64,000 nt of DNA from Billgrantia pellis (GTDB lineage: Bacteria > Pseudomonadota > Gammaproteobacteria > Pseudomonadales > Halomonadaceae): the NCBI RefSeq assembly GCF_008297955.1, contig NZ_VTPY01000002.1:434001-498000 (forward strand), written 5' to 3'. The notes under the pieces were generated by a model. The model worked only from the letters and a program-made list of their open reading frames with translations. It was not told the origin of the DNA and ran no database searches. Below, one piece after another: positions 37,002 through 46,458 of the stretch. Numbering within the stretch: position 1 is the stretch's first letter; each line of letters opens with the position of its first letter. A program made the translations under genes and the position numbers.

Positions 37002-38219
37002 ATGACGTTTGGCAGGACTGAGGCGAGAGCTTCGCTCGACTGGCGCAACGAGTTTCGCGACTCGCTGCTGGAATCCCGCTATCGCGATGCCATGCGGGTA
37101 CAGGACGAACAGCAGTTGCGCCATGCGCTATGGCTGATCGCTGCCATCTTCCTTTCTCTCTGCCTGGCGGATTACGCCCTGCGGGTTCCCGGCGATACCC
37201 ACCCGGCGCTCTGGACCCTGCGCATCGCCATTGCGCTGAGCTGCGTGGCGTTGACGCTCGTCATGACTCGCCGCCTTGTGCGAGCTTACTTTCCCCTCCT
37301 GCTCAATATGCTGTATTTCTTCGGCATCAGCAGCCTGCTCGCGACCATAGCGCTCCAGCCCGAGCCTCCCGCCCTGCATATCACCACCGCAGTGATGGCG
37401 AGCATGACGATCTATCTGCTGGTTCCCAATCGGCTGCCCTGGCCCCTGCTCTGGAATGGTTACCTGGCAGCCGGCTTCGTGGCGATGATGTCGCGGCACT
37501 CGCTCCCCCCCGGAATGATGACGACTGGCCTGTTGCTGCTGGGCTTCGCCAATTTGGTGGGCGGTTGGAGCCTCGTTCGCATCCATCGCCTGCAGCGCAA
37601 GCAGTACGCCTTGTGGCGAGAAGAGCACGAAACCAACCGCAAGCTGCAGGTCGAGATCGAGGAGCGTCGACTGCTCGAAGTCCAACTGCGGCACTTGGCC
37701 AGTACCGATCCGCTCACCGGCATCGCCAATCGGCGACGCTTTTTCGAGCTGGCCGAGCGCGAGCTGAGCCGCGCTCATCGCGAGCAGAGCCCGCTGGCGA
37801 TCTGTATGGTCGATATCGATCTGTTCAAGTCGCTCAACGACCACCATGGCCATGCGGTTGGCGACCTGGTGCTGACCACCGTCGCGGCATGCTGCGTCTC
37901 GGTGCTGCGCGATACTGACATTGTCGGCCGTTACGGCGGTGAAGAATTCGTCATCGCCCTGCCCCAGGCCGATCTCGAAACGGCAACCCAGGTCGCCGAG
38001 CGTCTACGCCAACGGGTCACTTCCCTGCGACTTCCCATGCTCGATGACGATGCGCGGCTTTCCGTCACCGTGGGCATCAGCCAGGTCGAGCCCGGCGACA
38101 CCCGGCTCGAACCCGCCCTGCAGCGAGCCGATGAAGCGCTCTACAAGGGCAAGGCCCGCGGCCGAAACTGCGTGATGGTGGCCGGCGCTTCGCCATCGCA
38201 GCTCACCGCGCAGGTCTGA
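37002..38219 (+). CDS. Membrane diguanylate cyclase with GGEEF motif
   Basis: The 405-residue protein has an N-terminal membrane region of about 200 residues with six hydrophobic helices (7TM-like, no known sensor name that I can assign). A coiled-coil linker follows (EEHETNRKLQVEIEERRLLE), then a GGDEF domain starting STDPLTGIANRRRFFELAER. The active site is GGEEF at 312-316. The inhibition site RDTD (303-306) is intact, so it should be feedback regulated by c-di-GMP. AAGGGA precedes the ATG. It is the second diguanylate cyclase in this window, and stands alone. Confidence 0.92.
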   Translation: MTFGRTEARASLDWRNEFRDSLLESRYRDAMRVQDEQQLRHALWLIAAIFLSLCLADYALRVPGDTHPALWTLRIAIALSCVALTLVMTRRLVRAYFPLLLNMLYFFGISSLLATIALQPEPPALHITTAVMASMTIYLLVPNRLPWPLLWNGYLAAGFVAMMSRHSLPPGMMTTGLLLLGFANLVGGWSLVRIHRLQRKQYALWREEHETNRKLQVEIEERRLLEVQLRHLASTDPLTGIANRRRFFELAERELSRAHREQSPLAICMVDIDLFKSLNDHHGHAVGDLVLTTVAACCVSVLRDTDIVGRYGGEEFVIALPQADLETATQVAERLRQRVTSLRLPMLDDDARLSVTVGISQVEPGDTRLEPALQRADEALYKGKARGRNCVMVAGASPSQLTAQV

Positions 38220-38320
38220 GACGCCGGTCGTACGGGTTGAACTCGAAGGACATGCGGGTATCATCGCTTCCTCGCCCTGCACAGGGTTCTTTCCCGCGCT
38301 CCTTCTATAGCGAAGACATC

Positions 38321-39331
38321 ATGCCGATTCTGCACAGCGTCATTCATCGCATCGACAAGGCCTCGAGCGACCAGCCGGCCACCTTGCACGCGGCGAGTTC
38401 CGAGCTGCCGGGCTCGGACAGGATGGAGGCGTTGCTGGCCGCCTTTCACGAGGCCTACCACGGCAAGACCAAGTCTTGGGGGCATTTCCGAGCGGGAGAG
38501 GATGGCGAAACCCAGCAGGCGTTCGTACAGGCATTGGAGGATTACCTGGAGGCCCGCAGCGACTTCGTCGCCTTCACACGAGACATCGCCGGACGCCTGT
38601 TGCCACTGATCGATGCCCATCTCTCGCTGTCGGGCCACCTGCTGTTCGTCGACTACCGCCAGGGCGACACCCACTACCTGAGCCTGGCGCTTCTGCACCA
38701 TCGCGAAGGCTTCGGCATCGCATCGTCGCTCGAACCGATCGCAGCGCCTCAGCTCAACCTGGCGCGAATGAGCCTGGCCGCGCGCCTCAACCTGACCCAA
38801 TGGCGCGACGGCGCCGCCTCCCGGCATTATCTCTCCTGGGTGCACGATCGCGGCGGAAGGAAGCTCGCCGAAGAGATGGCCGAGCTGATGGGAGCCACGG
38901 AGGGCATCGACGCCACCGGCGAAACCCGCACCCTGCTCAAGGCGTTCAGCGATTACGTAGAGCAGGAGGACTTGCCGGAAGAGGAGAGTCGGGAGAAGAC
39001 CGAAGCGCTAATCGACTACGCCAACGACCAGGCCCGGCGCGGCGAACCGATCACTTTGGAGGAACTCTCGGAACTGCTCGACGAACAGCAGCCCAAGGCA
39101 TTCTACGAGCATATTCGTAACGCCGATTACGGACTCTCTCCCGAGATTCCGCCGGACAAGCGCACCCTGCGGCAGTTCCGCCGTTTCACCGGACGCGCCG
39201 GTGGCGTTTCGATCAGCTTCGATTCCCACCTGCTCGGCTCCAGCATCGAGTACGACGAAACCCAGGACCGGCTGATCATCAAGCAAGTGCCCAAGCAATT
39301 GAAGGAACAGCTCAAGCAGCGCCAGGGGTGA
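38321..39331 (+). CDS. yejK: Nucleoid-associated protein YejK
   Basis: The 336-residue protein matches the NdpA/YejK family throughout. The start is LHSVIHRIDKASSDQPATLH, a middle segment is HLLFVDYRQGDTHYLSLALL, and the end is ISFDSHLLGSSIEYDETQDR followed by LIIKQVPKQL. It is a cytosolic protein found with the nucleoid in E. coli; its exact function is unresolved. The ATG at 38321 begins the conserved region. The next gene is convergent and begins nine bases past its stop. Confidence 0.93.
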   Translation: MPILHSVIHRIDKASSDQPATLHAASSELPGSDRMEALLAAFHEAYHGKTKSWGHFRAGEDGETQQAFVQALEDYLEARSDFVAFTRDIAGRLLPLIDAHLSLSGHLLFVDYRQGDTHYLSLALLHHREGFGIASSLEPIAAPQLNLARMSLAARLNLTQWRDGAASRHYLSWVHDRGGRKLAEEMAELMGATEGIDATGETRTLLKAFSDYVEQEDLPEEESREKTEALIDYANDQARRGEPITLEELSELLDEQQPKAFYEHIRNADYGLSPEIPPDKRTLRQFRRFTGRAGGVSISFDSHLLGSSIEYDETQDRLIIKQVPKQLKEQLKQRQG

Positions 39332-39339
39332 TCCTCGCG

Positions 39340-40065
39340 TTACTCGATGCCCTGGGCTACCTCTGCCGCCGCCAGCCATTCGCGAAAAACCTGCTGGCCA
39401 CGCTGCTTGAGCCCTGGGCCGAAGCGCTTCGCCTGCTCTCGCAGCCTCACCGGGTCCCTCTCGGCGGCGGCCAGTTCAGCGGCATGACCGATCAACCACG
39501 GCTCGATATGCGCCGGATCGACTTCCAGGTGAAACTGCAACCCTAGCACATGCTTACCCACGGCAAAGGCCTGGTGCGCACAGGGGTGGCTGTAGGCCAG
39601 CCGGGTCGCTCCTGGGGGCGTCTCGAACATATCGCCGTGCCAGTGAAGCACCGTGTCAGGGTTACCGATATGGCGAAGCGGCCCCTCCTGTCCTTCACGG
39701 GTCAGGCTGAGGTCGGCGAAGCCGATTTCCTTTTCCGGCATGGGGAATACCCGCCCCCCCAGGGCCCGGGCGATCAGTTGCGCCCCCATGCAGATGCCCA
39801 GTAGCGGCCGGCCCGAGTCGAGCCGATGCCGGATGGCATCCAGCTCCGCGGTGAGAAACGGGTACAAGGCCTCGTCGTTGGCACCTATCGGCGCGCCGAG
39901 AATCACCATCAATTCGGGGCTGTCGACATCCAGTGCCTCGAGGGCATCGGACCCCAGCAGGCCCGGGTCGAGGTAGCGGATGCGATAGCCGAACTCCTCG
40001 AGGACCGGTTCGAAGATACCCAAATCCTCGAAAGCGACATGGCGAATGGCAACGACACTCTTCAT
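39340..40065 (-). CDS. Class I glutamine amidotransferase-like protein
   Basis: The 241-residue protein is a stand-alone GATase1 domain related to the GMP synthase glutaminase (GuaA-like, YfeJ type). The nucleophile elbow is LLGICMGAQLIARALGG, with the catalytic cysteine. The later LGLQFHLEVDP provides the His-x-Glu pair, completing the triad. An oxyanion-strand ILGAPIGANDEALYPFL is present. No synthetase partner domain or gene lies nearby, so it may deaminate or hydrolyse a gamma-glutamyl compound. It is convergent with yejK. Confidence 0.92.
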   Translation of the reverse strand: MKSVVAIRHVAFEDLGIFEPVLEEFGYRIRYLDPGLLGSDALEALDVDSPELMVILGAPIGANDEALYPFLTAELDAIRHRLDSGRPLLGICMGAQLIARALGGRVFPMPEKEIGFADLSLTREGQEGPLRHIGNPDTVLHWHGDMFETPPGATRLAYSHPCAHQAFAVGKHVLGLQFHLEVDPAHIEPWLIGHAAELAAAERDPVRLREQAKRFGPGLKQRGQQVFREWLAAAEVAQGIE

Positions 40066-40328
40066 CTAGCGGAAACTCCCTTTCATCGAAGCGGCTCGCC
40101 ACCGAAACGACACACTCAAACGACGCTATCGCAACGGTGAGATGCCAGACACGAAAGCGCACGCCGATACTTGAACGCTACATTGCCGCGGCGCGATTCA
40201 CTTGATGTTGTACAGAGCATGGCACGAAGCGACAAGTCGAGTTTGCCGTACCGGCCCCAACCCGACTAGCTTGAATCAGTGCCATGCATCGTGATGCGTC
40301 TTTATGGAGCTCGGAGGGAACCCTAGTC

Positions 40329-42803
40329 ATGCCAGACAAGGATGCGGCTACCCAGGAGAAACCGCTGGTCATCATCACGGGGGCCTCGGGCGGTGTGGGA
40401 ACGGCCCTGACCCGTAGTCTCAATCGTGATTACCGGATCATCGCCCTCGACAGGAACAAGGCGGAGGAGGCCGATGAGAGCTACGAGTTCGACCTCACCG
40501 ATGTCGACTCGACCAAGCAAGCGCTGGATCGGATAGCCGAACGTCACGGACGCGATATTGCCGCCGTGGTTCACCTCGCCGCCTACTTCGACTTCACCGG
40601 CGAAGAGTCGCCCCTGTACGAAAAGGTCAACGAACAGGGCACGCGAAACCTGCTCGACGCACTGAAAGACCTGAACGTGGAGCGCTTCATCTACTCCAGC
40701 ACCATGCTGGTCCACGAACCCCAGGTACCGGGGCGAAGGATCACCGAAGAGACGCCGATCGCGCCTACCTGGGCTTATCCTAAATCGAAGGCAAGGACCG
40801 AGGCGGTGATCCGGGAGCATGCCGCCATGCCTTATACGTTGCTGCGCCTGGCCGGCATGTACGATGAGAAGACCAGCGTGCCTACGCTATCGCACCAGAT
40901 CGCGCGTATCTACGAACATACCTTCAAGAGCCACTTCTATTCCGGCAACACCAATGCCGGGCAGGCCTGTGTGCATAAGGAGGATATGATTGATGCCTTC
41001 CGTCGCACCATCGATCGGCGCCGTGAACTGCCGCGGGAGAATGAAATCCTCATCGGCGAGGAGCACGCCGTCAGTTATGAAGCATTGCAGAACCGGCTGG
41101 GCGAGCTGATCCACGGCAAGAAGACGTGGAAGACCGTGGTGATGCCCAAGCCGCTGGCCAAGACCGGTGCCCTGCTCGAGGAGAAGAGCGAGCCCCTGGT
41201 ACCGGACGATTTCGACAAGGGCGAGAAACCTTTCATACGGCCGTTCATGATCGACATGGCCGACGACCACTACGAACTCGACATCCGCCGCGCCCGGGAG
41301 CAGCTGGGTTGGGAACCCCGCCACGAGGTCTTCAACACGCTCGAAGCCATGGTCGACAACCTGCTCGCCGATCCCCACGGCTGGTATCGGGCCAACGGCA
41401 TCACCCCGCCCGATTGGGTCGAGGAAGCCGAGGAGAAGGGTCAGAACCCCGAGCGAGTGCTGGAACAGTACCAGGCTCACAGCCAACGGCAGCACTTTCA
41501 GTTTCTATGGGCGCACTTCTTCAATATTGCCCTCGGGATATGGCTGGTTGTCTCGCCACCGATCCTGGGCTATGGCGGTGGCATGGCTTACAGCGACATC
41601 GGTGCCGGGCTGCTGCTGGCCGTGTTCGGCGCCATCTCGCTGTCGCGGCAGCATGCCTGGGCACGCTGGTTATGCGCCGTCATCGGTCTGTGGGTGATGT
41701 TCGCTCCTCTGGTCTTCTGGAGCGAAAGCGCGGCCGCCTACCTCAACGGCACTATCGTCGGCACCCTGGCCATCGGCTTCTCGGCCCTGGTGCGGCCGAT
41801 GCCCGGTATGTCGCCCGCAGCGGCGATGACCGGCCCGACCACCCCGCCCGGCTGGAACAACAACCCCTCGAGTTGGTTCCAGCGCATGCCGATCATCGCC
41901 CTGGCGTTCATCGGCTTCTTCGTGTCGCGCTACCTGGCCGCCTATCAGCTAGGGCATATCGACGCCGTATGGGATCCGTTCTTCGACGGCACCCGCGGCG
42001 GGCTCAACGGCACCGAGGACATCATTACCTCCGCGGCCTCCGAGGCATGGCCGGTGCCGGACGCGGGGCTGGGCGGCATCGTCTACATGCTGGAGATCCT
42101 GCTCGGCTTCATCGGCGCCGCCAATCGCTGGCGCACCATGCCCTGGATCGTGGCCTCGTTCGGTGTGCTGATCGTGCCACTGGGGGTCGTGTCGGTGACC
42201 TTCATCATCATCCAGCCGATCCTGATCGGCACCTGGTGCACGCTGTGCCTGATCCAGGCCGGCGCGATGTTGCTGCAGATCGCCTATGCCTTCAACGAAT
42301 TCGTCGCCACCGGGGAGTTCCTCAGGCGTCGCCACAGGGCCGGCGCGCCGGTGCTCAAGATCTTCTTTACCGGGGACACCGACGAAGGCCCCAACGAAGG
42401 CGTCAGGGAAAACTTTCAGCGCAAGCCGCAGGCCATTATCGGCGATGCGCTATCCACCGGGGTGAACCTGCCCTGGAACCTGGCGCTTTGCCTGCTGATA
42501 GGCACCTGGTTGATGTTCACGCGCGTGACGTTCGGCGCCGAAGGCACCCTGGCCAACTGGGATCACCTGATCGGCGCGCTGATCATCACCGTGGCCGTGG
42601 TCGCCATGGCCGAATCGGCACGCCCGGCACGTTGGCTGTTCATTCCACTCGGCGCCATGCTGTTCTTGACCCCGTTCCTGCATGGCGCCGACATGCCGGC
42701 CCTGTTCAACAGCCTGGCCTGCGGTGCCGCAGTGATCGCGCTCAGCTTGCGCCGCGGGCCGATTCACGGTGAGTACGGACGCTGGAGCCGGCTACTGGTC
42801 TGA
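40329..42803 (+). CDS. Fusion of SDR epimerase, SPW membrane repeats and VKOR-like domain
   Basis: The 824-residue protein has at least four parts. Residues 1-370 are an extended SDR: nucleotide motif GASGGVG (18-24) and catalytic Y150-x-x-x-K154. Residues of about 400-500 form four helices with a SPW repeat (FNIALGIWLVVSPPILGYGG). Residues of about 530-680 are a VKOR-like domain, with the family stretch AVWDPFFDGT, AWPVPDAGLGG, and a redox CTLC (C637, C640) in a membrane helix. A second SPW-like region ends it (LCLLIGTWLMFTRVTFGAEG). The loop cysteines of canonical VKOR are not seen. It may couple a quinone or disulfide step to a sugar or steroid-like dehydrogenase, which is speculative. GGAGG lies upstream of the ATG at 40329. 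Confidence 0.85.
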   Translation: MPDKDAATQEKPLVIITGASGGVGTALTRSLNRDYRIIALDRNKAEEADESYEFDLTDVDSTKQALDRIAERHGRDIAAVVHLAAYFDFTGEESPLYEKVNEQGTRNLLDALKDLNVERFIYSSTMLVHEPQVPGRRITEETPIAPTWAYPKSKARTEAVIREHAAMPYTLLRLAGMYDEKTSVPTLSHQIARIYEHTFKSHFYSGNTNAGQACVHKEDMIDAFRRTIDRRRELPRENEILIGEEHAVSYEALQNRLGELIHGKKTWKTVVMPKPLAKTGALLEEKSEPLVPDDFDKGEKPFIRPFMIDMADDHYELDIRRAREQLGWEPRHEVFNTLEAMVDNLLADPHGWYRANGITPPDWVEEAEEKGQNPERVLEQYQAHSQRQHFQFLWAHFFNIALGIWLVVSPPILGYGGGMAYSDIGAGLLLAVFGAISLSRQHAWARWLCAVIGLWVMFAPLVFWSESAAAYLNGTIVGTLAIGFSALVRPMPGMSPAAAMTGPTTPPGWNNNPSSWFQRMPIIALAFIGFFVSRYLAAYQLGHIDAVWDPFFDGTRGGLNGTEDIITSAASEAWPVPDAGLGGIVYMLEILLGFIGAANRWRTMPWIVASFGVLIVPLGVVSVTFIIIQPILIGTWCTLCLIQAGAMLLQIAYAFNEFVATGEFLRRRHRAGAPVLKIFFTGDTDEGPNEGVRENFQRKPQAIIGDALSTGVNLPWNLALCLLIGTWLMFTRVTFGAEGTLANWDHLIGALIITVAVVAMAESARPARWLFIPLGAMLFLTPFLHGADMPALFNSLACGAAVIALSLRRGPIHGEYGRWSRLLV

Positions 42804-42901
42804 CATCGCGGCCAGTCGCCCTCCTGGAGGCGCCTGGCCGCATGCAGCGTCAGGTCGGCGCTGGTATCGTGACGGGATGCCTGCCACGAGCGACAGAACC
42901 G

Positions 42902-44677
42902 ATGACCTCACGTCCCGACCCCACGGTCTTGCTGCGACTGCTTGCGCTGCTGGCCCCTTATCGTGCCCGGCTGGCAATCGCCGCCCTGGCGCTACTGGCG
43001 GCGTCCGCCAGCGTATTGCTTCTCGGCCAGGGGCTGCGCCTGGTGATCGACCAAGGTTTCCTGGCCGAGAACGCCACACGGCTCAACCAAACCCTCGCCC
43101 TCATGCTGCTCGTCGTGAGTGTGCTGGCCGCCGCCTCGGCGCTGCGTTACTACCTGGTAAGCTGGATCGGCGAGCGGCTGGCGGCTGATCTGCGCTGCCG
43201 GGTATACGACCATCTGCTCGACCTCGAGCCGGCCTTCTTCGAAAGCGCGGCCCACCGTGACCGTGGGCCCGCCGAGATCGCCTCCCGCCTGACCACCGAC
43301 ACCAGCGTGCTGCAGACGCTGTTCGGCTCGTCGATCTCGCTGGCACTACGCAACCTGGTGATGCTACTCGGCGCCGTGGCGTTGATGCTGGTCACCCAGC
43401 CGTGGCTCTCGGCTCTGGTGCTGATCGGCATTCCCGTCACGGTGCTGCCGATCCTGTGGTTCGGCCGTCGGGTACGCCGTTTATCGCGTCACAGCCAGGA
43501 TCGAGTGGCCGAACTCGGCCGCTACGCCAGCGAGACCCTCGCCGGCATTCGCACCGTGCAGGCGTTCACTCACGAGGACATCGACCGACATCACTACGAA
43601 GAACGCGTCGAGCAAGCTTTCGCTACCGCTGTGGTACGCACCCGCCAGCGCGCCTGGCTCACCGGAGCGTCCATGTTAGCGGTGTTCGCCGCCGTGGGCT
43701 TGATGCTGTGGCAAGGCGGCCAGGCGGTCCTGGCCGGCGAGATGAGCGCGGGAGAGCTTTCGGCCTTCGTCTTCTATGCAGTGCTTGCCGCCGGTGCAGT
43801 GGCCACCCTGGCCGAAGTCGCTGGCGACGTACAGCGGGCAGCCGGCGCCGCCGAACGGCTGCTGGAGCTGCTCGACGCCGAGCCGGGTATACGCCCCCCG
43901 GACGAGCCGACTCCCCTGCCCTCGCCACTGCGCGGCGAAATTCGCCTGGAGAGCGTGAGCTTCGCTTACCCTGGCCGAAACGCCCCTGCCCTCGAGGCAC
44001 TCGATCTGTGGATCCGCCCCGGCGAGCGTATCGCCCTGGTAGGACCCTCGGGTGCCGGCAAGAGCACCTTGCTGGGATTGCTATTGCGCTTTCACGACCC
44101 CGACCGTGGGCGAATCACCCTTGATGACATCGACCTGTGCGAATTCGATCCGCGACAGCTCCGCGCCCGCATGGGCCTGGTCGCCCAGGAGCCGGTACTG
44201 TTCACTGGCACGGTGGCCGATAACCTGCGCTACGGCAAACCCGACGCCACGCTCGACGAGCTGCGCGCTGCGGTCCGCGATGCCAATGCCCTAGGATTCG
44301 TCGAGACCCTGCCCCACGGTTTCGACACCCCGCTCGGCCCTGGCGGCGTACAGCTCTCCGGCGGCCAGCGTCAGCGCCTGGCGATTGCTCGGGCGCTGCT
44401 CAAGAATCCCCGTATTCTGCTACTCGACGAAGCGACCAGCGCGCTCGACGCCGAAAGCGAGCGCCTGGTGCAGCAGGCCCTGGATCGGCTGATGGCCGGC
44501 CGCACCAGTCTGGTCATCGCCCACCGTTTGGCCACGGTGACTGCTGCCGACCGCCTGTTGGTATTCGACGAGGGCCAACTGGTGGCCGCGGGGCGACACC
44601 TGGACCTGCTCGAAACCAGCCCGCTCTACCGCCACCTGGCGAACTTGCAGTTCGGCCGGCACAGGGAAGAAGCCTGA
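42902..44677 (+). CDS. MsbA/BmrA-like ABC exporter (fused membrane and ATPase domains)
   Basis: The 591-residue half-transporter has six membrane helices in the first 330 residues. The ATPase domain has Walker A GPSGAGKST, Q-loop VAQEPVLFTGTVADNLRYG, signature QLSGGQRQRLAIARAL and Walker B ILLLDEATSALDAESERL, with switch histidine in LVIAHRLATV. It works as a homodimer exporting lipids or drugs. The ATG at 42902 begins the conserved region; upstream codons to 42842 lie in frame but lack a better ribosome binding site. It is 98 bases after the SDR fusion gene and could be in its operon. Confidence 0.93.
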   Translation: MTSRPDPTVLLRLLALLAPYRARLAIAALALLAASASVLLLGQGLRLVIDQGFLAENATRLNQTLALMLLVVSVLAAASALRYYLVSWIGERLAADLRCRVYDHLLDLEPAFFESAAHRDRGPAEIASRLTTDTSVLQTLFGSSISLALRNLVMLLGAVALMLVTQPWLSALVLIGIPVTVLPILWFGRRVRRLSRHSQDRVAELGRYASETLAGIRTVQAFTHEDIDRHHYEERVEQAFATAVVRTRQRAWLTGASMLAVFAAVGLMLWQGGQAVLAGEMSAGELSAFVFYAVLAAGAVATLAEVAGDVQRAAGAAERLLELLDAEPGIRPPDEPTPLPSPLRGEIRLESVSFAYPGRNAPALEALDLWIRPGERIALVGPSGAGKSTLLGLLLRFHDPDRGRITLDDIDLCEFDPRQLRARMGLVAQEPVLFTGTVADNLRYGKPDATLDELRAAVRDANALGFVETLPHGFDTPLGPGGVQLSGGQRQRLAIARALLKNPRILLLDEATSALDAESERLVQQALDRLMAGRTSLVIAHRLATVTAADRLLVFDEGQLVAAGRHLDLLETSPLYRHLANLQFGRHREEA

Positions 44678-44698
44678 GCGAAGATCGCCGACGCGTTT

Positions 44699-45718
44699 TC
44701 ATCTTTCGGCCTGGTCACTGCTGCCCTGCCAGACCGTTTCCCAGCGCCAGCCATCCTTCTCGATATAGGCATGCCATACGCGCTGACTATCCAAGCCCTC
44801 GAGGTATCGACGAATCTCCGTCGGGTTCCGGGAGAACGTAGGATGCCTGGGTAGCCAAGCCGGCTCGATCATCGGTAACTGATCCGAACGAGAAACGAAG
44901 TTCCTGTCCAGTACGGCCAGGAAGCTTTCGAGCGCCGAGAGTGTCGTTGTCAGCTTGAATCGCACCGATGGCGCCAGCGATGGCGAGGCATGAAGAACGA
45001 TCGTCAGCGCCTGGTAGAGCTTGCACAAGGCTACCGGCAGCGCCCGGTCGGGACGGACCTCGTGATAGTAGTGCAATACCGGATAGGCCAGATGCTGTTG
45101 CCCTAAGCGGATGATGGTGGATTTCAGGTCATCGACCTGGCTGGCCAACTCCGCGAAATCCTCTTCCTCCCCCAGGTGCCGCACGATCGCTTCGGGGGTA
45201 TCACCAAGCGCATGAACCGAAATCGCCAGCTGTCGCTTCTGCACCACGGCGGATACGATAGAAAGGAAGTAAGTCACCGCCAGCGTCAGTAGAAAGAAAC
45301 CGCTTGCCGCCGCCATCACGGCAAAAACCTGCCACTTGGCGCCACCCGGCACGAAATCGCCATACCCCAGCGTGGTAATGGTATAGCCGATGAAGTAGAG
45401 CCGTTCCGTGGGGTTGGCGAAGGTCCCCGAATCGGGGTGAAACACTGCTTGCGGTTGGCTGTTGAAGACCAGCCACCAGCCGAGCCAGACCAGTCCCAAC
45501 CACACGGTGATCAGCGCCACCGTACTCCACGGACCCATGCTCGCCAGCAAGCCGTGCAGCCGATAGCGGCGATGCAGCCGCAAGGCGGGATACCAGGCCA
45601 GTTGGCAGAGTAGGCGGGTGATAGGCCCCGACTTCGAGCCCGTCAGCGTGGTCTGTACGGCGTCAAAGACCACCAGCCCCACCAGCAGGAAGCCGCTCAA
45701 GGCAATAAAAAGAGACAT
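44699..45718 (-). CDS. Potassium channel family protein (two-helix pore)
   Basis: The 339-residue protein has an N-terminal membrane helix, another near residue 65-85, and a pore loop with the selectivity filter TITTLGYGDFVPG near residue 115. The last pore helix is VFAVMAAASGFFLLTLAVTY. The C-terminal 180 residues are cytosolic with no RCK/TrkA_N nucleotide-binding motif; this domain is conserved in proteins of this Ion_trans_2 type, and its role is unknown. It is likely to conduct potassium. It ends 21 bases past the ABC exporter gene, convergent. Confidence 0.88.
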   Translation of the reverse strand: MSLFIALSGFLLVGLVVFDAVQTTLTGSKSGPITRLLCQLAWYPALRLHRRYRLHGLLASMGPWSTVALITVWLGLVWLGWWLVFNSQPQAVFHPDSGTFANPTERLYFIGYTITTLGYGDFVPGGAKWQVFAVMAAASGFFLLTLAVTYFLSIVSAVVQKRQLAISVHALGDTPEAIVRHLGEEEDFAELASQVDDLKSTIIRLGQQHLAYPVLHYYHEVRPDRALPVALCKLYQALTIVLHASPSLAPSVRFKLTTTLSALESFLAVLDRNFVSRSDQLPMIEPAWLPRHPTFSRNPTEIRRYLEGLDSQRVWHAYIEKDGWRWETVWQGSSDQAER

Positions 45719-46022
45719 GGCTTGTTCCCTAGCCGTTTCGATGAGTTCCTGTTACCACCCTAGCCGGATGTGGCAATCGATCCAATGGCCCAGCAAGGTT
45801 TCGGTATTTCGCTCGTGCCGTTTGTTCGTAATTACCACCCGCTGTGAGCAACCCTGCGTTAGGAAACTCAACTATTCGTTTCATTAAGAAACCTGATTTT
45901 CCTTGATGGTTCGCTAGCCCCTACCTAAGTTTAATCGTGATGGCACAGACGCCAGCAGTGCCGGAAAGCCGGTATAAGGAAATACGATCTCGCTGTAATA
46001 GCTAACGGGAAGGAGATCTGAC
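45719..46022. other. Intergenic region with the promoter of the KGG-repeat gene
   Basis: This 304-base gap is relatively AT-rich. On the plus strand, GGTATAAG (about 45971-45978) resembles a sigma-S-type -10 region with no good -35, fitting stationary-phase control of a stress gene, though this is weak. GGGAAGGAGATCTGAC is the ribosome binding site of the KGG gene. A short dyad GTTTC (45878-45882)/GAAAC (45888-45892) is present. No coding sequence is seen. Confidence 0.45.
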
Positions 46023-46448
46023 ATGGCACAGCGCAACCAGAATCCAGGTAATTTCGCCAACGATCCGAAGAAGGCCTCCGAAGCCGGCCAGAAGGGTGGA
46101 CACGAGAGCGGCGGCAACTTCGCCAACGATCCGCAGCGTGCTTCCGAAGCCGGCCAGAAAGGCGGCCACGAGAGCGGCGGCAATTTCGCCAATGATCCGC
46201 AGCGTGCTTCCGAAGCCGGCAGAAAAGGTGGTCACGAGAGCGGCGGCAATTTCGCCAACGACCCGCAACGCGCCTCCGAAGCCGGCAGGAAAGGCGGCCA
46301 CGAGAGCGGCGGCAATTTCGCCAACGACCCGCAGCGCGCCTCCGAAGCCGGCAGGAAAGGTGGCCACGAGAGCGGCGGCAACTTCGCCAACGATCCGCAA
46401 AAGGCCTCCGAAGCCGGTCGCAAGGGCGGCAAGAATCAGGGCCACTAA
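46023..46448 (+). CDS. KGG-repeat stress protein (GsiB/YciG-like)
   Basis: The 141-residue protein is made of six 22-residue repeats after a short N-terminus. Each has the form GNFANDPQRASEAGRKGGHE, with small variations (K/Q at the KK or QR position). The K-G-G motif with a preceding alanine-glycine turn is typical of bacterial general-stress and desiccation-related proteins, which are hydrophilic and disordered. It has no hydrophobic segment. The ribosome binding site GGGAAGGAG is strong. It ends ten bases before the GGA-hairpin RNA region. Confidence 0.92.
   Translation: MAQRNQNPGNFANDPKKASEAGQKGGHESGGNFANDPQRASEAGQKGGHESGGNFANDPQRASEAGRKGGHESGGNFANDPQRASEAGRKGGHESGGNFANDPQRASEAGRKGGHESGGNFANDPQKASEAGRKGGKNQGH
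46047..46445 (+). repeat. Six tandem 66-base coding repeats
   Basis: The KGG gene body is six head-to-tail units of 66 bases, each encoding 22 residues. Units 3 to 5 are nearly identical, as in recent duplication; the first and last are most divergent. The repeat also opens long false reading frames on the minus strand. Confidence 0.9.
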
Positions 46449-46458
46449 GCGGTTCGCG

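Noticed and set aside
40284..40328. An upstream ATG for the SDR fusion gene.
   Set aside because: It has no ribosome binding site, while GGAGG lies upstream of the ATG at 40329.
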